From Anadara kagoshimensis (lineage: Eukaryota; Mollusca; Bivalvia; Arcoida; Arcidae), in the NCBI GenBank assembly GCA_021292105.1, contig CM037871.1, positions 35,275,997 through 35,339,996 of the forward strand: a stretch of 64,000 bases of DNA, read 5' to 3'. Made by a program: the position numbers and the translations under genes. The notes below the pieces were generated by a model. That model did not search any database, had not been told where the DNA came from, and saw only the letters and a program-made list of their open reading frames with translations. Positions within the stretch are counted from its first letter, which is position 1; the number at the start of each line of letters is the position of its first letter. Of this stretch, positions 1 through 10,384 are shown one piece after another.

Positions 1-539
1 ACAATTAAGGGTTTCCATTATAGAATTAGAAAGAAGTTATGACATTGAATTATTTTTTCTGCAACATGAACGTCATTTGATGAGGGTGTATCCTGAAAGT
101 TTATTCACCTGTCAAGGTCGTTTGTGTGAACTAGACTACATTTACTAAATCCACTTATAAAATTATGTAAGCACTGTTAAGTAGCACTTGATTTAATGTA
201 ACCACAAACTCGAACAGGTGTAATGTAACATACAAGTAGTACATAAATCACTATTGTTATATTTAAGTCTCAAACAATTATTTCTGATGTATAAAGATTC
301 TGGAAGTGTTTGACGTAAAATCACCACACAATGCGAGACACCATTTTAGGCTGTTTCTCTTGGTTACGTTGGCTGTTTCCAAGTACATTCATTTCACTTT
401 TAAAAACTTTTTTTTCTACATGTAGTTCAATACACACCTAAAATGTAACTACATCGAATAATGTGGAAACTAGACACCCCACAAGTCTTATATAGTCTTG
501 TGAATGAGTATGCATATTTGTGGGGCCAATTATCGATGG
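1..539. other. Intron 3 of follistatin (partial), no feature seen
   Basis: This stretch lies downstream of follistatin exon 3 on the minus strand, so it should be intron 3. I see no further follistatin-domain exon, RNA gene or clear repeat in it. Confidence 0.5.
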
Positions 540-775
540 CAGACCACTACGTTAGCTAATCTGTTAGAGTGCTTGTGTAAATGGGAAATCGGAGTTCAAC
601 CCAGGCCAGACCGGGTCTGACCAAGAATTGAAAATAAGTTAATGGCTGTTCTTTCACCAAGCACTCTGCATTTAGAAATGAAAGTCCCAGGGTCATTCGA
701 AATAAAACTTGAAAACTGATGCCCCGTTTCACGGAAGGCGTGGCATGCTTAAGAACCCTTCTTGCACTTTGCCCT
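540..775 (+). repeat. Degenerate tRNA-derived SINE copy
   Basis: The start resembles a tRNA-like head (TTAGCTAATCTGTTAGAGTG as degraded box A, GAGTTCAACCC as degraded box B). It is followed by the family's central segment (CTGTTCTTTC, CAAGCACTC, GAAATGAAAGTC) and by the CGTGGCATGC..AAGAACCC part of the tail. It matches the better copies at 20845-21184 and 12140-12484 in order. It is the most diverged of the long copies. Confidence 0.75.
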
Positions 776-887
776 TAGCGCACTGGATTGGGCGATTTCT
801 CCCACTTTACCATTTACTGCTGACGTTCCGATATAAGCCAAATATTCTTGAATGGGACATGAAACCAAATACAATGCGGTCAATCAT

Positions 888-888
888 C

Positions 889-966
<78 letters not shown>

Positions 967-1056
967 GTCAATCAACCAACTAACACATCAATCAATCAAT
1001 CAATCAGTCAGTCAATCAACCAACTAACAAATCAATCAATCAATCAATCAATTGAA
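888..1056. repeat. (ATCA)n tetranucleotide microsatellite
   Basis: About 16 pure ATCA units are followed by interrupted units (CAGTCAATCAACCAACTAAC). The 135-residue open frame across it (709-1116, INQS repeats) is a by-product of the repeat and the upstream SINE tail, not a gene. Confidence 0.95.
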
Positions 1057-1138
1057 TCAATCATCGATAGCATGCGTTTCACAGAGCTGAAATCAAAATT
1101 TGACTTCATTTTATAAAACTACTTTCATTTATACTTAC

Positions 1139-1357
1139 TTTTACATTTTCCAAAGTAAGCTATTTCAATTTCTCGATTTCTTTTACAGTTATGTCTGAGC
1201 AGACGACAGTAGTTTTTATAATTCCTTCCGTCTGTACCACAGAGATTGCCTTTCAGCCTAACAACTGTTGGACATCGAGGTTTACAAACACATTTTGGTC
1301 TTCCTTTTCTCATCCGACAAGCCTTGTCTTTTGGACATGTTATGGACTCACAGCTAT
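1139..1357 (-). CDS. FST: Follistatin exon 3: first follistatin domain (FOLN + Kazal)
   Basis: Internal exon of 219 bp (73 codons, phase 1-1), encoding one follistatin domain. It starts SCESITCPKDKAC (EGF-like FOLN part), continues RMRKGRPKCVCKPRC and then a Kazal module with the signature LCGTDGRNYKNYC and the closing GKC. Splice acceptor: a pyrimidine-rich tract ending CTCGTAG at 1358; donor: A|GTAAGTAT at 1138. Read past the donor, the frame meets a stop at 1125, but both splice signals and the symmetric phase argue for an internal exon. Known of the family: follistatin secretes into the extracellular space and sequesters activin/myostatin-type ligands. The basic stretch ACRMRKGRPK matches in position the heparin-binding segment of vertebrate follistatin domain 1, which FSTL3 lacks; hence I infer a true follistatin. 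Confidence 0.95.
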
Positions 1358-1467
1358 CTACGAGAAAGAAAAGTCTTTGTACTGTTCATATATGTACTGA
1401 AAGTATTATAAAGATTGTAGGTTGTGCTTAAAATTTAATAACATGCTACATCAGTTTTATCTTCAGT

Positions 1468-1511
1468 ACACTAGACGGCCGTTTCGGAATACAATTCCTC
1501 ATCAGTAGTGT
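1468..1511 (-). ncRNA. Hammerhead ribozyme, intact core (PLE type)
   Basis: On the minus strand the order is stem I ACACTA, core CTGATGA, stem II GGAAT / loop TGT / ATTCC, core GAAA, a very short palindromic stem III (CGGCCG), cleavage triplet GTC, then TAGTGT closing stem I. All conserved hammerhead positions are present and both stems I and II pair perfectly. Predicted cleavage is between 1474 and 1473. Such minimal type-I hammerheads with tiny stem III are established in Penelope-like elements and are thought to work best as dimers. It lies in intron 2 of follistatin, sense strand, 111 nt upstream of exon 3. Confidence 0.9.
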
Positions 1512-1945
1512 TTGCACCAAAATTGTTAAACCAATTTTTTTTTCAAGATGTTGATAAGATACTAAGGGACTAAAGTATTTTTTTTTACCAAAAGCTAAGG
1601 GGTATACCATAGGTTTTGTGGAAGTTTAGATTTTAATCAGCAACAAATTTAGACAATTGTATATTTTTGACAATAATACACAATTTTTGCCTTTCTGAGT
1701 TTGTGATATATTTGACCAAATAGTGTAACTAAAATACTCATTTATGTTTCAGAAAGCCATAAGGTATAGACGACAATATTTAAACTTTATGTCACATCAA
1801 AATCACAATTCCAAAAAGCAAAGTAAAAATTTTGAACTCTTACAAATTAAGTCAAACACGTGAACTTCCTCCACGGAAGTGAGACCGGATGCTCCGGGAG
1901 TGTAAGCACAACCTATCTAGCTAGAAGTCCACAAGCCAAAAAAAT
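1468..1945 (-). mobile_element. Penelope-like element, 3' end fragment
   Basis: Matches other PLE 3' ends in the window: from high to low coordinate, the CTAGCTAGATAGGTTG / CACTTCCGTGGAGG segment, the region RC to TCACAATTCCAAAAAGC, an AT-rich spacer (CTAAGGGGTATACC part) and the terminal hammerhead. No coding part remains, so the copy is 5'-truncated. Confidence 0.8.
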
Positions 1946-2513
1946 GCAAATATTGTAGTTCCAAAGCATCACGCGAACCATTTGTCGCCAAAGCGAGACC
2001 TTGTTTGGGCCTGAAAACAACATGTACCGTTTTTTCTATTTGAACTGTCATATTTAGACCACCAACTACGTCTAGTGTAAAAGCAACAGAAACCCTTTTC
2101 AGATCCGGTACCTACAAATCACCAAGCATCCAGAACTTTGCCCGACATTAAAAAAAAACGATACCCACGCATCGTGAAAAAAAATTCCATTCACAAACGC
2201 AGACATTCTATATTATGCTCTTACCAATACATGTAGGATGTACTTTATGTTCAAACATAGGCATACATATGATAATTTAATAGGACACATATTAACCACA
2301 ATAGATGAAGTATATTATTTGATATTTTTACATCAATACGTGTTGATATGACTGAATGGACTAAAGATCATACATAATGTATTTTATTCTAATTAAAGTA
2401 CATGGTAAATATTTGGAATGTAATACCTTTCAATTAACTACTGATAAAAAATCAACTTTGTATTTATTTAAAAAATAGAAACACGTCTGATGTGATATAA
2501 TCAGTGCCTACAG

Positions 2514-2730
2514 TACAGTACTGTCGAAAGTTTAACACTGGAAAAAACGAAAATAATTTAAAGCTTGGCTGCCGAGGTAACCAAGATATGGATAGCTAGT
2601 GGCAGAAAAGGTGGCGATAGATATATGACAGCTGTACATGTCGACAAGCTGTCAAATAGCTTACAGGAAGTGAAATTGATGTGCTGATGCTGATTTGTTA
2701 GCTAAGTGTTAAACTTTCGACAGGTCTGTA
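2514..2730. mobile_element. Short TIR element (CTGTCGAAAG family), copy 1
   Basis: 217 bp. The left end TACAGTACTGTCGAAAG..TTAACACT and the right end AGTGTTAAACTTTCGACAG..TCTGTA are inverted repeats of about 26 bp. TA dinucleotides at both edges fit a TA-target MITE. No coding capacity. The interior keeps GCTGCCGAGGTAACCAAG, shared with copy 2. Confidence 0.85.
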
Positions 2731-2839
2731 TCGCACCTTGCATGTTTGATTGAATTATATATAAACTTAGATCTGTTTTGACAAAGATGACTTTTTAGAG
2801 AAAGAAGGTCTGTCTTAGACTGTGAGAAGTAAACATTAT

Positions 2840-3075
2840 GAAAGGGGGTACAAATTCGAGACATTGTAGATCAAAGGAAAGGGGGGGGGGGTTACAAATC
2901 TGAGACATTGTAGATCAAAGAAAAGTTATAATACTAACTTTAGCTTATTTATTATATAAATAAAGTTTACTCTCAAATTAATGATTCAAAAATCACAACA
3001 ATAGTTGAAATATTTATTATCTAAATAAAATTTAAGCACAAATTAATGACTAAAGAATCACAAATTGTCTCCAAT
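2840..3075. repeat. Two short tandem duplications
   Basis: A ~45-bp unit containing GAGACATTGTAGATCAAAG occurs at about 2858 and 2903, separated by a run of G. A ~63-bp unit containing TTTATTAT..AAATAAA..CAAATTAATGA occurs at about 2950 and 3013. Both are diverged two-copy duplications in intron 2. Confidence 0.7.
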
Positions 3076-3249
3076 GTTGTTGCAAAAAAACAACATAAAA
3101 TGCAGTTATATTGTCACAGATATATTTTTTATCTTTAGAAGATCAAACGGCATTACAAATCATTTTCTTTGTGGAGATTTCGTAACAGTTGACACATTTT
3201 GTACCTTATAAGCTCGTAGTATTCAATAGCTTAGCCTTGACAAATACCG

Positions 3250-3458
3250 TACATACATGTCGAAAGTTTTACACTGAGCTAACGAAAAGGTGTCGAAGCT
3301 TTGCTGCCGAGCCACCGAAATATGGATAGCTAGTGTTTATAAAGCTACCGAAAGAGATATCAAGCAAATGCCGGCAGTCTGACGAAATATTAGGTGAGAT
3401 AAGTTGTCGATTTGACACTTATTCGTTATCCTGGTGTTGAACTTTCGACAGGGCTGTA
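3250..3458. mobile_element. Short TIR element (CTGTCGAAAG family), copy 2
   Basis: 209 bp with left end TACATACATGTCGAAAG and right end GTGTTGAACTTTCGACAGGG..CTGTA. The interior (GCTGCCGAGCCACCGAAATA, GATAGCTAGTG) aligns with copy 1. Confidence 0.85.
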
Positions 3459-3745
3459 CTAAGACTATTTTGGTGCAATTTGTTTATTATGTAAAATCAC
3501 ATATTATGTCTGTGTGTGAGAATAATGATATTTTTATCCTTCAAGTACAGTAATTATCATGCGTCTTCAATAGGTGAACGATTTAAGTAAACTATCAAAT
3601 TGGTAAAATTGTTTAAAATTATACATTTGAAATTTCAAAAAGAATTTTAATCTAAATATTTGAAATACTACATATTTGAAAAAAGTACATGTATGTATAA
3701 TTGAAATAAATGTTTTATTTGACATCCTGTCTGAATAATTAAAGT

Positions 3746-3748
3746 TAT

Positions 3749-3826
<78 letters not shown>
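3746..3826. repeat. (TA)n microsatellite
   Basis: About 80 bp of nearly pure alternating TA, broken once by AATA. Confidence 0.95.
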
Positions 3827-3828
<2 letters not shown>

Positions 3829-3926
3829 GCAAAGTATTTCTAAGTTTGGTTCGGTAATCTCCCTACTGTCTGTCCGTTATATAGGTGATAATTTTTAATT
3901 CGCCTAGTAATATAATCTACATACAG

Positions 3927-4127
3927 TACAGACCTGTCGAAAGTTTGACGGTAAACTAACCAACCAACAGCTAATCTTGTCTCCTCGTTGGCCATATCTT
4001 GGAAGCTTTTTGGCAGCCATTATCTACCAGTTTTTCAGGTCACTAGCTGTCCATATCTTGACCACTCGGTAGCCGAACTTCGACTCCTTTTTCGTTAGTT
4101 CAGTGTTAAACTTTCGACAGGCCTGTA
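3927..4127. mobile_element. Short TIR element (CTGTCGAAAG family), copy 3
   Basis: 201 bp, ends TACAGACCTGTCGAAAG and CTTTCGACAGGCCTGTA. Its interior holds single copies of the two segments that are amplified in the neighbouring copy: a CAGCTAATC..TCCTCGTTGG..CATATCTTGG part and a GGCAGCCATTATC..GGTCACTAGCTG part. This makes it a good proxy for the unexpanded state. Confidence 0.88.
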
Positions 4128-4203
4128 CTGTACATGTACGTATGTAAACTAGAGTACAGACTTGTCGAAAGTTTAACTCTGACCAAACGAATTAGTGCCG
4201 AAT

Positions 4204-4738
4204 CGGCAGCTCATCTCGGTCCCTCGTTAGCGACATCTCGACAGATTTTCGGCAGCTCATCTCGGTCCCTCGTTAGCGACATCTTGACAGATTTTCGGCA
4301 GCTCATCTCGGTCCCTCGTTAGCGACATCTTGACAGATTTTCGGCAGCTCATCTCGGTCCCTCGTTAGCGACATCTTGACAGATTTTCGGCAGCTCATCT
4401 CGGTCCCTCGTTAGCGACATCTTGACAGATTTTTGGCAGCTCATCTCGGTCCCTCGTTAGCGACATCTTGAAAGATTTTCGGCAGCTCATCTCGGTCCCT
4501 CGTTAGCGACATCTCGACAGATTTTCGGCAGCTCATCTCGGTCCCTCGTTAGCGACATCTTGACAGATTTTCGGCAGCTCATCTCGGTCCCTCGTTAGCG
4601 ACATCTTGACAGATTTTCGGCAGCTCATCTCGGTCCCTCGTTAGCGACATCTCGACAGATTTTCGCGACATCTTGACAGATTTTCGGCAGCTCATCTCGG
4701 TCCCTCGTTAGCGACATCTTGACAGATTTTCGGCAGCT
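4204..4738. repeat. 46-bp minisatellite inside TIR element
   Basis: About 11.5 copies of a 46-bp unit beginning CGGCAGCTCATCTCGG and containing CCCTCGTTAGCGACATC. Units are almost identical (scattered C/T changes such as ATCTC/ATCTT); one unit near 4664 is truncated. Low divergence implies recent amplification or homogenisation. Confidence 0.95.
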
Positions 4739-6140
4739 ATTATCAATCTCTCGGCAGCTTTAAGGCCACTAGCTATTATCAATCTCTCGGCATCTTTAAG
4801 GCCACTAGCTATTATCAATCTCTCGGCAGCTTTAAGGCCACTAGCTATTATCAATCTCTCGGCAGCTTTCGGCCACTAGCTATTATCAATCTCTCGGCAT
4901 CTTTAAGGCCACTAGCTATTATCAATCTCTCGGCAGCTTTAAGGCCACTAGCTATTATCAATCTCTCGGCAGCTTTAATGCCACTAGCTATTATCAATCT
5001 CTCGACAGCTTTAAGGCCACTAGCTATTATCAATCTCTCGGCAGCTTTAAGGCCACTAGCTATTATCAATCTCTCGGCAGCTTTAAGGCCACTAGCTATT
5101 ATCAATCTCTCGACAGCTTTAAGGCCACTAGCTATTATCAATCTCTCGGCAGCTTTAAGGCCACTAGCTATTATCAATCTCTCGACAGCTTTAAGGCCAC
5201 TAGCTATTATCAATCTCTCGGCAGCTTTAAGGCCACTAGCTATTATCAATCTCTCGGCAGCTTTAAGGCCACTAGCTATTATCAATCTCTCGACAGCTTT
5301 AAGGCCACTAGCTATTATCAATCTCTCGGTAGCTTTAAGGCCACTAGCTATTATCAATCTCTCGACAGCTTTAAGGCCACTAGCTATTATCAATCTCTCG
5401 GCAGCTTTAAGGCCACTAGCTATTATCAATCTCTCGACAGCTTTAAGGCCACTAGCTATTATCAATCTCTCGGCAGCTTTCGGCCACTATCTATTATCAA
5501 TCTCTCGGCATCTTTAGGGCCACTAGCTATTATCAATCTCTCGGCATCTTTAAGTCCACTAGCTATTATCAATCTCTCGACAGCTTTAAGGCCACTAGCT
5601 ATTATCAATCTCTCGGCAGCTTTAAGGCCACTAGCTATTATCAATCTCTCGGCAACTTTAAGGCCACTAGCTATTATCAATCTCTCGACAGCTTTAAGGC
5701 CACTAGCTATTATCAATCTCTCGGCAGCTTTAAGGCCACTAGCTATTATCAATCTCTCGGCAACTTTAAGGCCACTAGCTATTATCAATCTCTCGGCAAC
5801 TTTAAGGCCACTAGCTATTATCAATCTCTCGGCAACTTTAAGGCCACTAGCTATTATCAATCTCTCGGCAGCTTTAAGGCCACTAGCTATTATCAATCTC
5901 TCGGCAGCTTTAAGGCCACTAGCTATTATCAATCTCTTGGCAGCTTTAAAGCCATTAGCTATTATCAATCTCTCGGCAGCTTTAAGGCCACTAGCTATTA
6001 TCAATCTCTCGACAGTTTTCGGCCACTAGCTATTATCAATCTCTCGACAGCTTTAAGGCCACTAGCTATTATCAATCTCTCGGCAGCTTTAAGGCCACTA
6101 ACTATTATCAATCTCTCGGCATCTTTAAGGCCACTAGCTA
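4733..6140. repeat. 36-bp minisatellite inside TIR element
   Basis: About 39 copies of a 36-bp unit (CGGCAGCTTTAAGGCCAC followed by TAGCTATTATCAATCTCT). Variants (CGACAG, CGGCATC, CGGCAAC, TTTCGG) are interspersed, some in higher-order blocks. It adjoins the 46-bp array directly. There are no unique spacers, so it is not CRISPR-like. Confidence 0.95.
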
Positions 6141-6482
6141 GTCATATCTCGGTCGCCGAGCTTAGACTCTTTTCGTCAGCTTACTGTTAAACTTTCGACA
6201 GGTCTGTACTTTAATTAATATGATCTAGTGAAGACAGTTTTACAGACAATTTATTATGGTATTTAAAAAGAAAAATGGTATGTAACAATACAAATTTGTA
6301 TTCTAGTTTAGGTCAGTCAACTTTACATATAGTACATGCGAATGCCATACTAGTGCATTTTTAGGGCAGGTAAGGTGAATACCGAAACCAGGTTCAAATA
6401 CGTTTACCTTCAAACTCATATAGTCATATAAGTATATAGAAAAAGTAGACACAAACTTACACAACCCATAAATTTATGTATA

Positions 6483-6630
6483 CAGTCCAACCTGCCTTAA
6501 AGGCAACCGCTATATAATGACCACCTGTTTATAAAGGCCAGTAGAATTGTATCCCAATTGTTCTTTATTCATATTATTTGAACCTGTATATAAAGGCCAC
6601 CTGTCCATAAAGGCCACTTTCACTGGTTCC
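6483..6630 (+). mobile_element. CAGTCCAACCTG MITE, 3'-truncated copy
   Basis: Begins TA-CAGTCCAACCTGCCTTAAAG and shares the interior GTAGAATTGTATCCCAATTG and TATAAAGGCCACCTG with the complete copy at 17492-17670. The right terminus is missing; it continues into CGACGTTAAACAATAAGC (6670-6710), which looks like the tail of another repeat. Confidence 0.8.
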
Positions 6631-6860
6631 ATCGGATCACACCATGTCTCGTCGCAGATATCTAAAAAATTGCTGATGCGACGTTAAACAATAAGCAATC
6701 TCGACCCACAAACATTTCCCATAGAAATAGCAATGCTTCTCTACGAATAAATACAAAACCCCTTCCTACGTACTTTTAATGCAACAATTACATCAGCAAT
6801 GGATCATTCATTGTAGACATCGCGTCTCAAACAACTTCCTTACTGCCCATGTGTAATACG

Positions 6861-7084
6861 GCACAGATCTTTAAAAAAGTTTAACATTGAACGAAATGGA
6901 AAGGAATCACGGCTCAACTACCGAATGTCCAAAATTTGAATAACTATTGTGACCAAAAAAGATACAGGGATACAGACAATAGTTGCTAAAAACCAGACAA
7001 GATATACTTAACGAGGTGCTGACATGAGCTGTCGACTCGGCACTAGTTCGTTAATTTAGTGCTAAACTCGTCAATTGACAGATC
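6861..7084. mobile_element. Short TIR element (CTGTCGAAAG family), degenerate copy 5
   Basis: Left remnant GCACAGATC..AAGTTTAACATTGAACG, right remnant GTTCGTTAATTTAGTGCTAAAC..CAATTGACAGATC. The interior (GAGCTGTCGACTCGGCACTA) fits the family. Heavily mutated. Confidence 0.7.
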
Positions 7085-7334
7085 GCCGACCACGCCCACA
7101 ATGTTCCGACAAAAGCCCGACATGTTGAATTACAAACAAATAGAATGAAAACTTGACCCGAATTGTGTCTTTTCATGATGTCACTAACACTAATACGTCA
7201 TTAGTTGCCGTGACGCTGCTTTGGTACCATGATGGCGGCCAATGTCGGAGCATAAAAGGCGTGGCTGGCGATACGTCAATTCGATAACTTGTACTGTAAC
7301 AACCCCCTACAGCTCAATTTAAAATTAAACTTAC

Positions 7335-7532
7335 TATGGCACTGATTACACTCCGGTGCCCCTCCGACTAACGCCTCCCAATAAAATAATTTTCCTGATG
7401 ATGGCCGATCGTGTGGTGACCATGACACTGACGGTATATCCGATATTGAACAACATTCTTCTTTGCTCATATTAAGACTGAGAAAGTTTCTACACAGATC
7501 TTCCTTTGACTTCTGGAACCAGCAAATACCAC
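7335..7532 (-). CDS. FST: Follistatin exon 2: N-terminal six-cysteine domain
   Basis: 198 bp (66 codons, phase 1-1). The six cysteines are GIC-W, DLC, the adjacent pair in SKEECC, PEC and QC, the pattern of the vertebrate follistatin N-terminal domain. Also kept are the Trp after the first Cys (CWFQK), the Trp in SVSW, the LF-W segment (KLFYWEALVGG) and the GGAP-C-C end. In vertebrate follistatin this domain packs against the type I receptor site of activin. Acceptor: TCTATTATCTAG at 7533; donor CATA|GTAAGTTT at 7334. Joined to exon 3 it reads CNQCH-N-SCESITC, matching the vertebrate domain join. The frame past the donor, down to 7276, is intron. Confidence 0.96.
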
Positions 7533-7559
7533 CTAGATAATAGACAATAAATAACAATA

Positions 7560-9540
7560 TTTAATATGTAAATTTGATAGTGTATCTTCTGAAAAAGAAG
7601 TAAAAAGTAAAAAGTTAGACGTTCTGTCTATTTCACATTCGAAATGAAGACTGATGTTGTCTATGTCTAGTTAATGTCCAGATTAGAAAATTGTCAATGC
7701 ATTGGAACCTTATACGTCCAGGGAGACAATATCCTGTCTTAGAAAGGCATACGATATGTCAATCTAATATTTGACCTTGAACCTAGACCTACACATCTGA
7801 ACATGCGTCGCATTGTCTCTTTTTGTATACATTTGTTCCAAGTTTGATCAAAATCTATTCAAAGTTTCATTTCGCTGTTTTAAGACCGTGCCAGTGTATA
7901 GCTGCCATGTAAGTAAGCCGGAAGTAGCTGTAATTTACAAAAGTTTTTATTCGTTTGCAAAGAAAATATCCAGGAATGCTTCATATAATAATTTAAATAA
8001 CTTTCTCTATTTGTATTGGATTTTGCTTTTGATGTATGTACATTTGTGATTACTTCTTTCTTTCCCTATACTAATGGCTTTATTGCAACTTTGATTCAAG
8101 ACTGATACAAATCAGCGAAATTTAGGTATTTGCGCGGTTTACTTTAGTCGAATCATGTAATACAATTTTTCTTGATGGTAAATGAGGTCTGTAATTCCTG
8201 GGTCCCTCTTGGTCCATGTCATTCACATACAGATTATATAAAGTGACGCTGGCTTTCAACTGCGACCAAGATTAGTCTACACAATATCATTTGCTCTTGA
8301 CATAATCGGCTCAAGGTCAACGTCAAGGTCAGTGTTTGGAACAAAACCGTTAGCCTTTAATTTGCCAACTTTAATTTTTACATCACACGGAAATTTTATT
8401 ACATATAACGCGAAACCTTGCTTTATTACATTACAATGTGTTATAACATTACACGTCGACGAAAATTATCACACTACAAGGTAGGTATTACATTACTTGC
8501 CATATATAACATAACCCGGCATAACATGGACCCAGTATAAGAAAATTAAAATGTGTTTATGTTGTCGTTTTGTCAAAGCTATTTTACACACTTAAATGGT
8601 CAATAAGTTCTCTTAAAAAGAATACAAAACGTGTTATAATGACACATTGACACTTCACTTATCCCAACATTATTTTAAGGAATTAAAACTTGTTTTTCTT
8701 ACATGTTTTCCTTATAAAACTCCTAATTTATCGCCAAACCCCATTTGAAATGAAAACAAATGACCGAATAATTGTGGCAATGAATTGAGGTTTATTTAAA
8801 AAAAAAACTACACGATATTGTATGTAAAAACTCATCTACCCGTAATTTTGTGTGTAAAAATCATCAAAGTTATTAACATGTCTTTATAAAATTATAAGAT
8901 AAGTTGATAAAGTCAACATGTGAAGTTCGAGGTGGTTTAATTATCAAGTTTGATGGCAATCTAACTTTGCATGTATTTAGATAATTTTATCATAATAAAA
9001 ATCTTTAAAAAACTAAACAGACACAAAGATGAAGAATCAATAAAGAATTAACCTAGATCAAAGATTACATTAACATATATCTTTGAGCAATTTACGATGC
9101 ACCCCCGTGACACTATCAGACGACGGTAATAAACACAGGGGGTACATCTGTTGCATTGTTTAGAATACCAATTAGTGTAATAGTTATGCATTAAATATGT
9201 GCATATCATCGTCACAACGATTAAACTATGTGTGATAATTAGTAACCTAATATTAAAACGCATTATCATTGTTGATACACTATTCTGGGGTGGGTAATAT
9301 ATTAACATTCAAATATATCGGTAATGTAGAACGGTGGACTAGGTTAGTATCTTTGAACTGAGATACATAACACACACCAAGTTGTCAAGGTTACACAAAG
9401 TTTTCATGGCAATATTACGCTAGTGAAATATTCCTACATCATAAAGATTCACCTTAATCTATCAGTAAAAAGATAAGACAAAGGCATAATAAATCAAGAT
9501 AATGCATATAAAGCCGCCAATATATAACAAACCAATAAAC
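7560..9540. other. AT-rich intronic stretch, no feature seen
   Basis: No repeat, RNA or exon that I can support. Short open frames (7813-8049, 9048-9308 minus) have no recognisable domain or splice context. Confidence 0.4.
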
Positions 9541-9544
9541 TAAG

Positions 9545-10115
9545 ATAATACAAACCAATATATAAAGGTACCACAGGCCAATACATCAATGTATCACAGA
9601 TCAAGTCAAGATATCACACAGCAATACATCAATGTATCACAGTCCAATACATCAAGGTACCACAGACCAATACATCAATGTATCACAGATCAAGTCAAGA
9701 TATCACACAGCAATACATCAATGTATCACAGTCCAATACATCAAGGTACCACAGACCAATACATCAATGTATTACAGATCAAGATATCGCACAGCGATAT
9801 GTCAAAATATCACATACCAATACATCAATGAATCACAAGCCAATACACAAAGATATCACAGACCAATGAACAAACCTATCACAGACCAATACATCAAGGT
9901 ATCACAGACCAATATACAAAGATATCACAGACCAATGCACCAACGTATCACAAACAAAGTCATCAATGTATCACAAACCAAGTTATTAATGTATCGCAAA
10001 CTAATACATGAAAGTATCAAAGATCAATACACCAATGCATCACAAAACATCAATGTACCACAGGTCAATACATAAAAGTATCAGAGACCAATACATCAAT
10101 GTTTTACAAACCAAT
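9545..10115. repeat. 23-bp minisatellite, diverged block (AATACATCAATGTATCACAG)
   Basis: Roughly 24 imperfect copies of a 23-bp unit around AATACATCAATGTATCACAG. Within 9590-9780 a higher-order repeat of four units is duplicated. Related to the block at 10385-11345, from which it is separated by 270 bp of non-repeated sequence. Open frames here are repeat artefacts. Confidence 0.9.
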
Positions 10116-10384
10116 ACACCCAGAACCAAAATTAATTAATTTATAACAATCATCTCATTATGGTTTTACAAACTAAGTCAGCATTAAGTTACGGAAACCA
10201 CATCGATCTGCAAAATTTTACAAACTGCCATAATACCACAGTCAAAGTAGCTATAGTACAACAATCCAAGGGTCAAGGTTGCACAAACCACGTTGTCACT
10301 GCAAACATTCACAAAACAAGTACTGAAGATAAACTACAATAGAACAAGTCGTCAAAAATATAAACCGAAGTTTCGTAAAGGAAG

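Larger units (their letters stand above)
4155..6208. mobile_element. TIR element copy 4, expanded to 2 kb by two internal minisatellites
   Basis: Ends TACAGACTTGTCGAAAG and CTTTCGACAGGTCTGTA match the ~210-bp family, but the interior is 2 kb of two adjacent tandem arrays (46-bp and 36-bp units). The right-hand unique part (CGCCGAGCTTAGACTC..TCGTCAG) is that of the short copies. The long open frames across it (4851-5465, 5462-6004, 4978-5517) result from the 36-bp unit being a multiple of three without stops; they are not genes. Confidence 0.9.
1358..7334 (-). other. Follistatin intron 2 (about 6.0 kb)
   Basis: Bounded by the donor of exon 2 (GTAAGTTT at 7334) and the acceptor of exon 3 (CTCGTAG). 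Phase 1. It holds a PLE 3' end with hammerhead ribozyme, five copies of the CTGTCGAAAG TIR element, two minisatellites and a TA microsatellite. Confidence 0.9.

Noticed and set aside
709-1116. INQS-repeat open frame as a coding exon
   Set aside because: Produced by the ATCA microsatellite joined to a SINE tail.
1125-1313. Follistatin exon 3 as a terminal exon ending at the stop at 1125, starting at Met 1311
   Set aside because: A strong acceptor lies further upstream and a consensus donor precedes the stop; both give a symmetric phase-1 exon as in vertebrate follistatin.
4851-6004. Long repetitive open frames (LIIASGLKAAER repeats) as a repeat protein
   Set aside because: The 36-bp unit is a multiple of three and lacks stops in several frames on both strands; it lies inside a TIR element.
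4733-6140. 36-bp repeats as a CRISPR array
   Set aside because: Units are contiguous without unique spacers, and the context is eukaryotic.
9048-9308. Minus-strand frame with hydrophobic start as follistatin exon 1
   Set aside because: No phase-1 donor at a suitable point. The exon at 40687-40780 has signal peptide, donor and phase in full agreement.
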